Source: Capitulum mitella (taxonomy: Eukaryota > Arthropoda > Thecostraca > Pollicipedomorpha > Pollicipedidae). Taken from it: 64,000 bases of DNA. The DNA is taken from positions 31,375,006-31,439,005 of the forward strand of contig CP099840.1 of the NCBI GenBank assembly GCA_030062745.1. Direction: 5' to 3'. Each line of letters opens with the position of its first letter. Position 1 is the stretch's first letter. Shown here piece after piece: positions 21,220-32,699 of this stretch. The notes beneath the pieces are model-generated. The model was given only the letters and a program-made list of their open reading frames with translations, did not search any database and was not told the origin of the DNA. Both the position numbers and the translations under genes were made by a program.

Positions 21220-22450
21220 TTAGCCCGCCCCGACTGGGGGGAGAGGTCGGTTGACTGACCTGAGGGTTTTTCGAGATTGTGAGGGAAGGGAGAAACGCGG
21301 TGCCACGAAACTCCGTTTACCTTTTGTTTGATCACTTTTACACCCTGTGCCAATTTTTGATCTCAGGTCAAGTAAGGTGTCTGACCTAGGTCGGGCCAAG
21401 TGGACCTATGTCTAAAAAAGTTAAGCACCCTGTAACTTTTTGTAAAACATGGTATCACAATAAAGCTTTCAAGAGTTCGAGATTTTGATAAATGCAACAA
21501 ATCCCCCATCTTGGGTGTTTCGGGAATGTCCGGCCCATTGACCCAAAGTCAAGCACGTTTTCATCACATGTCGCCGTTTTTTTCGAAAATTGGCAGATAT
21601 TTGTAATAATTTGGGTGTTGGGAGATTCAGACATCCATTGACCGTCAATGGGTAAAGTTTCAATCACCTCCGACCACTGATCTGAGGTCAGGTCACAAAC
21701 AACTGTTACGTGTCAAAATGCACTGCCATCATAATCGGCGATGAGTAGCTCAGGTCGGGTAGAATATGTTAGAACTGGCTCGCACAGTTGCAAATAATAT
21801 CAAGAAGTTAAAAAAAATTCAAGAATTGCAAATTTTGAAATGAGCGGACTCTCGGGAATAAAGAGACACCATTTGTGTGGATTTACAACTATTGATATTT
21901 TTAAACATTTAAGCACGAGAAACCATCACAAGGATCATGTTAGGATCAAGTTAGGATCAAGAAACATCACTTGGAAAAGCATATTTTGCGAAAAATAAAA
22001 TAACGTTACAATTAGTTCCCGTTAATTTCATACTGCATTCGTCTGCGGGGCCCGCCGTGCAGCGTTGCGAAAATCGCCGTATATTTCACTCAGAATTTCC
22101 GCGTATTATTAAACAAATCAGATAAATAAGACGTGCAACGGCACCTGCGGGCTTTTACCTGTCTGCTGAAGTCTTTATCTAGACTTGATTAGTCACAGTC
22201 CTTGAGATCTAGGTCGTTCCTCGGTCTCATGCAGGCGGCTATGAGAAAACATATATGGGACGTGAATGACTTACATATTATCTGAAACTAAAAATGATGT
22301 CAGTTGCGAGCCGTACGAGCCACGAGCTTTCCAATAATGTGCTTATTTTTATCGTGCGATCAACCGTTCGTGAGTAAAGAGGGAACGGTCAACCGCCCCC
22401 TCCCCCAGCAGCTCGTGCATGGCGCCGACCGACAGTCAGGCGAGGGTTGA
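21220..22450 (+). mobile_element. TTAA-bounded MITE, copy 1
   Basis: Starts TTAG|CCCGCCCCGACTGGGGGG and ends ...GGCGAGGG|TTGA, decayed forms of the TTAA boundaries seen in the copy at 24300-25517, with which it aligns throughout. Shared blocks: gtcacgaaact/gccacgaaact, gcaccctgtaactttt, cattgaccc.aaggtcaag, catgtcg.cgtttttt, aaccatcacaaggatca and gagaaaacatatat. About 1.23 kb, no ORF. The TTAACCC termini suggest mobilisation by a piggyBac-like transposase (inference). Confidence 0.75.
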
Positions 22451-22639
22451 GGACGCTCACTGCATTTCTCCATTTCCAAATAAAGACGGTGTGGCGCCGC
22501 GCCACTCCCCTGAAAACTTCAATGAGCCCTAATGCGTCGAATATAAAGGAATTATTCAGAAATATCGTGCGCCACAAGTTACATCCGGAAATTGCCCTGC
22601 TGGGTTACAGGACAGATAGTCGAATGGCGTTTAGTGTAA

Positions 22640-23240
22640 TGCTGTTGCTCGAATGATTTTTTGCCGACATGCTATTTTGCTGACATGTGAAAAAGAAGAA
22701 CAGGCGAGAAGTCGAACGCTAAATTGACGGCACGTTTTTTGCCGACATGTCAATTTGCCGAATGTCAGTGAATCGAATGTCGATTTCCCAGATGTCAGTT
22801 GGTCGAATGTAAATTTGACGAATGTCGATTTGACGAGTGTCAAGTACCTGAATGTCATTCTGACGAATGCCAATTAGTGAAATATCAATCTGACTAATGA
22901 CAGTCTAATATCAATTTGAAGAATGTAAACAAGTCAAATGTGAACTTGACGAATGTCATTTAGTCGAATGTCTGCCATTGATTCGATTGCGAATTTCACG
23001 AACGTCAATTAGTTGAATATTGTTTAGGCGAGTGCCAATCTGACGAATGTCGCTTAATCAAATGTCAACTAGCCGGAAGTCAGTTACTCGAACTTCACTC
23101 AACCGAAATGTGAATGAATCGAACGCCGGTACGTCCAATGTTAAATTGTCGAATCTCAGCTGATCGGAATGTAAATTGGTCGGACCATGTTAAATGGAGC
23201 GCTAATTTATCGAATTTCCTTTAATCGAAATATGGATTCG
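22640..23240 (+). repeat. Degenerate short repeat of GAATGTCAATTTGAC type
   Basis: Irregular repetition of about 22-bp units (cgaatgtcaatttgacgaat, cgaatgtcagtt.gt and variants). The same motif in reverse complement fills 37100-37530. Confidence 0.8.
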
Positions 23241-23289
23241 TCGAACGGTGGTAATGGCGGTCAATTGAGGACAAAGCTACCGCATGCTG

Positions 23290-23385
23290 ATGTAATCGGT
23301 AGCTCAACTGGTTGTGTGTTGGTCTCCCCGTTCTGGTAAGAAGAGCCTCGTCTAAAAAATTTTGACTTCGGGTCCAAGTCTTCCA
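23290..23385 (+). repeat. Possible tRNA-like SINE head
   Basis: A box A-like ggtagctcaactgg (23298-23311) and a weak box B-like gggtccaagtctt (from about 23370). Spacing is long and no tRNA fold is evident. Confidence 0.25.
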
Positions 23386-23399
23386 ATCTGAAACTGCAT

Positions 23400-24299
23400 T
23401 AGCGAACATTTTTAATCTTCAGCTAGGGTGGAGTGAAAATGAAATCACTAGTAGAACATATCTTAATGAAGCACTTCCCTAGGAACAAGGAAAATTTTAG
23501 CATTTGTTTCGAGCATTTCGATCCACAGAATTGACCTTTTTCAAGCCATGCGTTTTCGCCTTGAAAATCATTGTTTTTCCCGATTGTTTACCTTCCCACG
23601 ACCCTTAACCTCGCTTTAACCACATCAGTGTAATGTTTTGCGCCTTGCTAGTTCAAAAATGGCATTGCATTTTGCCCCAGATAAAATCCGAGACCTTAAA
23701 ATATGATTTTTAGGACATATGTGCTGTAGCACATATGTAGCCAGAAGCACGTCGTTAATCTTCTCCAGGCCGAGAGGCTCGTCAGAACTCTGTCTCCGGT
23801 TTTCTGAGGCTAGCCCCCTCCCCCAAAAAATACGCGAAAAGGGGCAGAGATTCTAATTTTGGATTATCTTTCGTACATCATTTTTACACCTTGTGTCGCT
23901 TTTGGAATTCAAGGCCACCTGAGGTCATTGACCAAGGACAAGTCAAGTAAGATTATTCTCAAAGCAAATAAAACTGGCAAAATATGTTGCGATATGCATC
24001 GAAGGCTACAAAGCTTGGCATATTTGTTGAACATGAGAAATCTCGACTTTTCGGAAAGGTTTCGACTTTTTGACGTTTACTATTGATGTTGTGGGACTGG
24101 TTGGGCGGTTTCAAAGCTTGGATATGAACCCTGGCAGACATGTGCTCTGATTCCGAGTTATCCCCCTTCACCATGCTACTTGTCATCCGGCCCTCTGGCA
24201 GGCCAGCCCCTTCAGCGTGGGTGGATACAGGAAGGGAAGTTAATGTTTTGCGAGTTCTCTCATGTAGTGCACTTTAAGCAGTCATTTTCGTTGGCATTC
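23400..24299. other. Intergenic DNA, nothing firm
   Basis: One palindrome is visible at about 23715 (acatatgtgct-gt-agcacatatgt). No gene seen. Confidence 0.5.
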
Positions 24300-25517
24300 T
24301 TAACCCGTCCCCGATGGGGGGGCAGTTGACTGTCCCCCCTGAGGTTTTTCTAGGATTGCGAGAGAACGAACAAACACAGAGTCACGAAACTTTGTGTACC
24401 TATTGCTCCGTCAATTTTACATCTCATGTCAACATTCTGACCTCAGGTCAGCTCAGGTGCATGACCTAGGTCAGGTCAAAAAGATCTATCTCAAAACAAG
24501 TTTAGCGCCCTGTAACTTTTTCGCAAAACAAGATATCTCGGTAACACTTTCAGGGATTAGTAAACGTGATAGATACAACAAACCTGCTATCTCAGATTTT
24601 TCGGAATTTTCCGGGTCATTGACCTAAGGTCAAGCCCATTTTTCGGACATGTCGTCGTTTTTTCGGAAAATGACGGAATATTCCATAGCATTTTTAGTGT
24701 GGAGTGAAGCAGACATATAGTTACCGTCATTGGGCAAAGTATCAGTGACTTCCAGCCATTGACCTGAGATCAGGTCAGGAATAACTGTAGTAAGCGAAAA
24801 TGTACCACAGTCAAAATCGACGATGAATTACTCAGAATGGGTAGAAAATGACAGAACTAGCTTGCACAGACGTAAGTAATACTACGAACCTCAAAAAGTT
24901 TGAAGAGCTGCATATTTTGGAAATAAAAAGGCTCTCGCGAATAAAGCTCCGCCAATTGTGTAGATTGGTAATTAATAATTTTTCCGAAATTTAAGCATGA
25001 AAAACCATCACAAGGATCACGAAGATCAATAAAATTAACATAGACAGGTTTTTTCGCGAAAATAAAGGAACACTAAAATTATTTCCCGTTAATTTGTTAC
25101 CGCATACGGTAACGGCGCACACCGACAGCTGGCGGGAGAATTGCCGTGTCTTTAACTCAACGTTTCGGCGTATATATTGAACAAAACTGGGAAATTAGAC
25201 GTGTATCAGCATCCGCGGACCTTTACTTGTGCGCTGGTGCCTTTACCTATGCGTTTTTAGTCACAACCCTTGAGATTCAGGCCATTTCTCGGTCTCATGC
25301 AGTCGGCTATGAGAAAACATATATAGGGCGTAAAATTGCTTACCTATTATCTAAAACCAAAAATGAGACCAGTTTCGAGCTCTTCTCGTCACAAGCTTTC
25401 CAACGGTGTGCTTATTTTTACCCTGTGACCAACCGTTCGTGAGTTAGAGGGGGGCGGCCAACTGCCCCTCCCCAGTCGCCGATGTTCGAGACGGAGCGAC
25501 GGTCGTGCGCAGGTTAA
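24300..25517 (+). mobile_element. TTAA-bounded MITE, copy 2 (best preserved)
   Basis: Begins TTAA|CCCGTCCCCGATGG and ends GTGCGCAGG|TTAA (25514-25517), giving 1,218 bp with TTAA at both ends and short imperfect inverted termini. No ORF. A G/C-run stem lies just inside each end. Internal palindromes of the AGGTCA half-site occur (tgacctcaggtca at 24438-24450, tgacctaggtca at 24462-24473). The TTAA target is the hallmark of piggyBac elements. Assignment to that superfamily is inference because no coding capacity remains. Confidence 0.8.
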
Positions 25518-25902
25518 CAGCATTTAGCAAATATGTTATTGACCGTTTACACTTCGCAGAAGGGCCGCTTGAGCAGCACATGGGAGGACTCTCGTCATCT
25601 AACCTTTCCTTTCTATATTCCGCCCTTGTTAGATGGGCTGACCTGTAAAAAGGTTAAGCGATGGGTGACGTGACGAAGGGGATAACTCGGAATTAAGCAC
25701 AAGTCTGCACTCTGGTCCTTCTCACGTCATTTACACACGTACTTGTACTCTTTGGCCCGTGATCTGGGGCCACGTCACGTTTCGTACCGAACTTCAGACC
25801 CTGAGTACAGTGAGTACAGTGAGTACAGTGCTTTGGTTTACAGTCTTGGAATGTTTATGGGTAGTCATATATGCTTGAGAAACACTCGCATTTGACCCAG
25901 GT
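25518..25902. other. Intergenic DNA with a small tandem repeat
   Basis: Three copies of a 10-bp unit (gtgagtacag) near 25806-25830. Nothing else recognised. Confidence 0.5.
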
Positions 25903-26170
25903 CAGAGTCGTAGCCAAGAGGGAGGGGGGCATGGGGCCATGCCCCCTGAGCCAAGCTCTCTACATTAGATATTCAGCGATTTCTCAGGCATACGGAATAG
26001 CGCACATCCATATGTTATAAAAGTAAACATATGTTTCTCCTGAGCGTCAATTATGAGGTCATTTGCAGATAATTCTCTCTTTTTCCTATAAATTTTGTGA
26101 GGTGCCAATGGCATATGACAGAAGTTGCTATTTGCCCCCCTCCTCTCCCGAGTAATATTCTACGTGTCTG
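25903..26170 (+). mobile_element. hAT-like MITE, long family, copy at 25.9 kb
   Basis: Ends CAGAGTCGTAGCCAAGAGGG ... TTCTACGTGTCTG are imperfect inverted repeats. Flanks acccaggt and acccgggc match at 6 of 8 positions, an aged 8-bp target duplication. Internal sequence matches the copies at 39018 and 63725 (ccctgagccaag..tctaca.tagat, catatgtt.taaaagtaaaca, catatgaca). Non-coding. Confidence 0.75.
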
Positions 26171-26539
26171 ACCCGGGCTGACCTGATTTGACCTTTTGAA
26201 ATATCACAGTTGGTTACAGTTGTATGATGTTGTATTGTATTATATTAAGCAAATCAGGTGCATTCACATATATACATGGCTATCACGCACCTACGTCAAT
26301 ATGAGATGAAAACAGGCATGTCAGTTATGGGAGGAAGAATCACAGGCATACCGCAAGCAAATACACAAGGGAAACAGCCAAAGCATTGTTTTTCAGTGGG
26401 AACACTTTTGCATGGCCAGAAAAGATAAAAACTGCACCATGCCTTCCTTCTTTACAATTTGCACTGTCGCTTTACTCCTGCTTTTAGTCGCCTATGTAAT
26501 ATCCCTTGACAATGCGGAATCACTTCCTGCCAAATATGA

Positions 26540-26715
26540 GGCTTTTGCATTGTGACTAGAGCTGAGGACAAAGATTCGGATGATTCGAAAATTCAGCCGA
26601 AAATTCGGCTTTGTGAATGTTCGAATCTTGATTTCAGATTCGAATATACGGCGAATATTCGGCTGCCCACCTTTTCATCCGGACATTCGCCGAATATTCG
26701 AATGCAAACCGAGTA
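26540..26715. repeat. Self-complementary TTCGAAT-rich repeat
   Basis: Repeated ttcgaa and attcg motifs (attcggatgattcgaaaatt, cggcgaatattcggc) that pair with one another. A related sequence in the opposite orientation flanks the MITE at 28890-29134 (gaagattcgaatcc...ttagctctag). Probably ends of another MITE family (inference). Confidence 0.5.
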
Positions 26716-26804
26716 TTTGAATAGTTTTTTGCATTTAGATGCAGAACTTGAAGGAATATGCGAGAGAAATCTCCCAGAATCGAAAGAAGTGCACGCTTTT
26801 AGCA

Positions 26805-27620
26805 ATACATGGCGGTCACTGGGAAAAGCTCAGATCGAGATGCTTGTGTGTTCAGATTTCTGAGCGTCCAGCTTCGTCGTGTGCGCCGACTCGGTGGACA
26901 GATTATGAAGTAGGTTTGGAAGCGATTCATGGCGTGTGGCACGAGCAACATGGCGCGAGTCGGACCTCCCAGAATTCAGCTAATCACGGGCACAGGTCAA
27001 ACGTCGGGTGCTTTGTTGACTCCAGCTTTGGTGGCAACATGGGCCCCCATTGAGGGTGCGTACTTCTGTGGTCGGCACCCACGTGCGGTCCACGTGGCGA
27101 TTCACTGGCACTCTTTTAGATTTGGACTCGGTGACCTCCGAGTGCCGTCCGCAGTGACCTAAACTGCTGAAACTTGGTGGTGCATAGTCCAGCACTAGGG
27201 CTATCCAGCGATATCCCATATAATGGGCAGGATGCAATGGATCACGTGCAGTGCGCGTGCGCCCCTTTTACATTCCTGTGTTTCTTATAGGCCAGTTGCC
27301 GAGACGCAGGAGTTGTTGGGTGAATTGATAATTTGGAAAGGCGGAGTTAGCAAGACGATCAGTGTCGATGGACTTAGACCGAAACGGGGGACAAGTTACA
27401 CTTGACGCGCGGGGTACCTAGCGACTAACAGACTTCCTTCAGTGCCGCAGACCTACAACCGCTGGGGTGCTGAAAATTGCCGGGCAGAAGCACATGATAC
27501 GTGAAAATCGATACATGTGGCTGTTTTGCATGCCACTACCTTCAGCCTGGTGTATGCGGGACGCAAGTGCTGAGGTGTATCCCCTGTCATTCAGGCCTGG
27601 CAATGCATTCAGCGTGGCGG
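26805..27620 (+). repeat. Dispersed family A, copy 2
   Basis: Aligns with copy 1: cagatcgag/cagatcgaag, ggacagattatg, gaagcgattcatggcgtgtg, tgttgactcc...tggtgacaac, acccacgtgcg.tccacgtgg.gattcac, ggctatccagc and gctggggtgctgaaaattg. No conserved ORF. Confidence 0.7.
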
Positions 27621-27640
27621 CGTACGCTGGTTGCCAGGTG

Positions 27641-27715
27641 AGCAGCCGTGGCCGAATGGCTAGGGCGCTTGTCCGTGAATTCGACAGTGCGGTTGCGAAC
27701 CCTGCTGGTCGCGCT
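27641..27715 (+). repeat. tRNA-Ser/Leu-like SINE head or tRNA pseudogene
   Basis: A box A-like gtggccgaatggc (27648-27660) followed by a box B-like ggttgcgaaccc (27691-27702), with the gccgtggccga lead of class II tRNAs. The anticodon arm does not form cleanly, so a functional tRNA is unlikely. The line of descent from tRNA-Ser or tRNA-Leu is inference. Confidence 0.45.
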
Positions 27716-27729
27716 AAATTTCGATAACT

Positions 27730-28889
27730 CGTAGTGCGCCGTTGTTATGCAGATTTCTTCCACTAGAAATTTTCGATTTTGACCCAAACCAGTCGTGAAA
27801 GGCGCTGGTTTGCCTCTGACATAACTAAGAGAAATGTTAATAGACGCATTTTATCTCGTTGTTTTGGCTCCTGTACATCATTATGGAGGAGAGCAATGAC
27901 ACTACTAAAACATGTTCCGCCCTCTCCCCAGTTTGACACCGACCTATCCATCGTATTTCGTGGGGAGATGAGTAGCTTCGAGAATGATCTGACATTTGTG
28001 TCTGGCAACGACGGGCAGAGACGCTGACTCGGTATCAATCGGTGAGTAAGGCTGGACGCTGGCTTTAAGTACACGTGGACCTGTGTATATCGTCTCTTTT
28101 ATTTTCGTGTATCGAGACGAATACAGGGAAATAGCCAGTCTCTCAACGCATTAATTAGCATTGTGCATGCAATAAGCTTTTGCTCATAAACTGATTATGC
28201 ATTGTCACGGGCATGTACTACTCCGAAATCGAAGCAAGAACTTGGCATCTGGAACCCCTCACAGACTGTCCCGGCGATTAAAATTAGAAATTTTCGTTAC
28301 AGAGATGTGGTTATTTTAAACACGTTGTGTTTAGTACGACCTTAACCACGTTTAGTTAATGTCTTTGAACAGAAGAACACAGTGTGCGTCGACCGTTCAG
28401 AAAAAATCGTGTTTTGCTGCCGATACTGGAAATACCCAGGTATGAGCGACATCCCAACCAGGCAGAGCCTCGTCGTAGTTTTAATATTATCTATGAGCAC
28501 GATGGTAAAGAGCAAGAGGAGAGATTTAACCCAGTTTCAAGGCTCGGGTGAATTATTTCCCACGTTCTTCTCTTTTCAAACTAATCATTCCAGAGCGCCG
28601 TATCGTACGGGCCTGACGGTTTGCATCTCTGGTTACACAGCAGCATGACTGCCAATCAGAGCGCCTTCTGCTGCTGACGTCATGCCCCTCCCCGCCTCGG
28701 TAGCGCCAGGCCGCCGTCCGTCCGGTGCTTAGCGCCGGACGCAGCTTTGGAGTTTTGTAACACGTTCGTGCAAATATGGATCAGTTTCATCTCTGCATAT
28801 TGTTCCAGTTGTGCCTTTTTGGGATGATATGGCGCAAACTTTAAAAAATTCGAACATTCGAGAGAAACATTTGAATGTACCCATCCGAA
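27730..28889. other. Intergenic DNA, nothing firm
   Basis: Short frames at 27763-28074 and 28382-28648 lack the GC3-rich codon pattern of the host genes, splice context and recognisable motifs. No RNA gene seen. Confidence 0.5.
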
Positions 28890-29134
28890 CAGGCACGTAG
28901 CCAGGATTTGCCTTGGGGGAGGGGCAATTGTCAAATTTTGTCATGTGGCACTGGCGTATAGAACATGTATAGCAAAAGCAACAGTTTTACGTAGGTAATC
29001 TCATGTTTAGCACACAGGAGAAACGCTAAATATGTAGTATAGACCGCTCGGCTCCGGGGGGAGGGGGCATGAGGGGCCATAGGGCCAAAAGGGGCCATAC
29101 CTAGGGGCTATGGCCCCTCTTGGCTAAGTACTTG
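28890..29134 (-). mobile_element. hAT-like MITE, long family, copy at 28.9 kb
   Basis: Ends CAGGCACGTAGCCAGGATTT ... CTTGGCTAAGTACTTG. The internal order (caaattttgtcatgtggcac, then ggagggggcatg...ggccat) is the inverse of the 25.9-kb and 63.7-kb copies. Flanks catccgaa and cattccga resemble each other, but an exact target duplication is not clear. Confidence 0.65.
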
Positions 29135-31068
29135 CATTCCGAAGATTCGAATCCCCAAACCTATCCGAATTGTTAGCTCTAGTTACGACCATGTCCGCCG
29201 CCCTGCGTGTGAGTGACTTACGCGAAAGATACTTTGAGACACGGGCTTCATGCTGTAGAAAGGATGTTACATGATTCGGTGTTGTAAAATTATATTCTGT
29301 ACCGAGTTTTACCACTGCTAATACGGCAGATGATACGACAGGCACCCGAAACATCTGACGTTTGAGAGTCATTATTGACCTAGGTTGTTCTTCTTTGACT
29401 TTAATATGTTAGTTGCTGACGTCATATGCATGCCAGACACATTTGCAGTGTATTCCAACCAACACACGTAGTGGTACATCCAGAAAAAAATTGCGGCTTC
29501 TGCCCTTACAAAAGTACAATTTTTTGCACTTTTTCCGCCATCCTTAAAACCATTAAATGGAGTCCCAAATGCCCTTTCGCTCCGCATAGATAACTCAGAC
29601 CTGCGTTTTGCTGTTTAACCCTTTCTGAGCCACGTAGAAACATTGGTTTCAACGTTGTCTGCCCAAGATGTGAACAGCGTAATTTCACCCAACATAACCT
29701 CTGACAGGGCATATTTTAAGAGCAAATCACTGGGGGGATTTCTACTGGTCAAATTATAGGTAACATAAAAACAAAATATGGGTGTTTCGCAGACCCTTTT
29801 TTGTCCGGCCCCGTCAGAGCTCGGTTTTGACAGGCTGGTGTGGCGAGACTAGCGGTCGCACGTGACTGAAACTTGGCCATCTCGGCGGTTCGGTGACATA
29901 ATGCATTATGTTAGATTTCCGGGTTTCGGGGACGGTGGGGCTGTGCGTGGCACTCGCTCAAGTCCCCCATGTATCTGGCGAAAACCAACACACTTTCGAA
30001 AAACTGCGACGTGCGCCGCTTCCGGGCGCGCGATCTCAGAAACAACTGATTGCACCGACACAAAACCGTGTACGTTGGACAAAAACAGATTGGAGCATTC
30101 CATCACTTGGAAGAGGTGGAGCCGGGACCGGCATGTGCGCGTGCTGGCCGCGAGAAAACGAAAAAAATGCCCGTTTTGCAAAGTTTCAAAACGAGATCAT
30201 GATCTCGGAAACCGTTCAAGATACGGATCCAAGGGCACGAGACCAACCACCACAAGGTATCGGCAAGAAACCATGTAGCGGAGTCGACCTCATCCGCCGG
30301 ACGGGGTAACCGCGGCGAGCGCTCAAAGTGGTTTACACTGAGATTTCGAATGCAAAGGCATCAATGTCTGACACGAAATTGGAATCAACGGAAATTTTGT
30401 TTAAATAATACAGCTTAAAATATATTGATTATAAAAAATACAACTTTGCCGTTCCGATGATGTCCAACACCAGGCAGGTGTGCCGCGACTGCTCTGGCCA
30501 TGCGACACCACGTGAGCCGATGCGGGAAGCGACTTCGCCCATTTTCAAGTGAGCTCGAGACATTTGCCCACTACCGACACAGCGTCCATCCCGGCGCCTA
30601 ATCTCGTCAACTGTGGTTCGCACCGAGACGAAACCTGGTTCGTTCGACAGACAATCGACTAGAGGAAATCATGTACGACGCCTCGCACGGGGACCAGCGA
30701 GTGACGCATGCTAGCCATGAGAAAAATTAAAAAGGTCGTTTTGCAAGCTCTACAGAACAGGGTACGACTAAATTCGTTCTCCAGCTATAATGGTTCGGCG
30801 GCCATGTTTCCCGACGTCACAAGGTACCAACTTCATATCACTCTAAAGGGTCGACCTCGTCCGCCAAACGGGGTCGCCGCACCTAGCGCTCAAAGTTGGG
30901 TGTTTTCGGTTTTGGCGTTTTTTTTTGTGTTTACACTGTAATTGCGATGACGTGGAGTTGGAGATTATTGACAAAATTAACACCAATGCAACGAACGGAT
31001 TTTTGTCCTTTTGACGCAACAACAAAATAATCTTAATTCACCTAACCTTTACTGCTATGACGCATCTG
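29135..31068. other. Intergenic DNA with a repeated GTCGACCTC segment
   Basis: Bases about 30281-30333 and 30847-30898 share gtcgacctc.tccgcc.aacggggt and gcgctcaaagt, two diverged copies of one repeat. Frames at 29862-30309 overlap on both strands and lack credible coding character. Confidence 0.45.
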
Positions 31069-31900
31069 TTAACCCTTTCCCGGCAGGGGGGGGGGTTGAA
31101 TCCGCCCCCACTCAAGTTTTTTTGCTTGCTTATTCCGGGCTTTTTTTTAAGGCAGCTTCGCTAAACTTGGTTACTTTTCCTAGCTATTCTTTCTACGTGC
31201 CGTCGCAAAATTTCAAAATTCTATTTTGGTCAGGGGTGGAGTCAGGCAACGTTTTTGGGAGACACCTCAGGCCATTTTTGGCCATGTTCAGGCCTGCCCA
31301 AAACAGCGTTTTTATGATAGAGCTTAAAACTTTATATGGATGCATAGCTAAATAGTTGGGCAATGTGCAGATATAATTTCCTTCATCTGAAGTCACTTCA
31401 CGAGGTCAGGTGAAGGTCAAAAGTCAAAATTTGTTTTATTGCAATAATTTCGGCACTACTTTTTCAAATGCCAAACCCAGAACATATATGACGTCAAAGG
31501 GTGCCCTCTACTTGTGTATAAAGTTTCAGCTTGGTCAGGTCGCTGAGCTATGACCTAAAATGTCAGTGTGCGTACCCTATATCGCAATAGCCATGAAATG
31601 AAATTTTTGAAATAGAGTGAATTCAAATGATTGAAAACGTTTACAGATAATATTAATTACACACGAGATCATTCCAAGTGACCCCAAGGTCACTGGAGGT
31701 CATTTAAGGTCAAAGGTCACAAGTTGATCTGAAGAACGTGTGACCATGACAGTTTCCCCTTTTTATGTCCCTGGCACCGCCTATGCTATCATTATACAAG
31801 CACTGTAATGTGATTTGTAATTCTTTAGCATAACATGACTAGCAGAAGCCAAAAAAGTGTTTTTGCCTTTTTTGTTCATTTATTTGTTAGAAAACTAATC
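31069..31900 (+). repeat. TTAACCC-type MITE left end and repeat body
   Basis: TTAACCC at 31069 is followed by a G run and ccgcccccactcaag, the same architecture as 24300. AGGTCA-rich sequence follows (cacgaggtcaggtgaaggtc, ggtcactggaggtca, aaggtcaaaggtcac). The right boundary was not found. Confidence 0.5.
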
Positions 31901-31968
31901 TTGCTATTTTTGAAACCCTGTGAACGCCCATGAATTTTCTCAAAATTTCAGATATGTGTACCAATGGT

Positions 31969-31970
<2 letters not shown>

Positions 31971-32002
<32 letters not shown>
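31971..32002. repeat. (TA)n microsatellite
   Basis: About 32 bp of alternating TA, followed by a short direct repeat, cagaattagtcagaattag. Confidence 0.95.
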
Positions 32003-32007
<5 letters not shown>

Positions 32008-32199
32008 ATTAGTCAGAATTAGCACTTGGGCCTCGCAAATCATTTTTTTTGCAAGGCTCTGCCACAGTCTCTTGCTTTTAACTAAAAATCGTAAGATTCC
32101 ATCCAGTTCGGTCTGATCTTAACGCGACCTCCAATTTCAGAATTTCAAATACGTTACAGGACTTTAAAGATATGTTGCTATAAAAGGCATATGGGTTCG

Positions 32200-32690
32200 G
32201 TCAGATACAGATGCAGATAGGCAAACACAAACAGGGTTACACAGACGGACAGATATTGGTAGAGACAGATACAGGGAATAAAACGAAGACAGAAAAAAGG
32301 GAAAGAAACAGACACCAGAGTGACTGCTGGGAACCAAGAAAAAGTGAGTGAATGTGGAGAAATTGAGGGACACCAAGGAGACCGGCAGAGATTGACAGAG
32401 ACCGACAGACCGACGGAGATCGACGGCGACCAGTTGAGAGCAGTGGAGACCGGTAGAGACCATAAGAAACCGACGGAGATCGTTTGAGACCGACAGAGAC
32501 CGATGGACATCGAAAGAAATTTAGAGACCGAATGATTGATAGGTTGATGGAGACTAAAGCAGACGAACAGAGACTAATGGAGATCGAGGTAGATCGACGG
32601 GGACCATCCGAAATGGATGGAGATCCAGGGGCGCCGAGGAAGACTTTCTGACACAGACGGAGACAGGCAGGGTGCGAGCGATCTTCACGG
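32200..32690 (+). repeat. Degenerate GAGACCGACAGA-type repeat
   Basis: Repeated gagaccgacagagaccgac, cgacggagatcga and variants, clearest at 32390-32530. All long minus-strand frames here (serine/leucine-rich, 99-212 codons) arise from the repeat. Confidence 0.8.
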
Positions 32691-32699
32691 AGACTGAAG

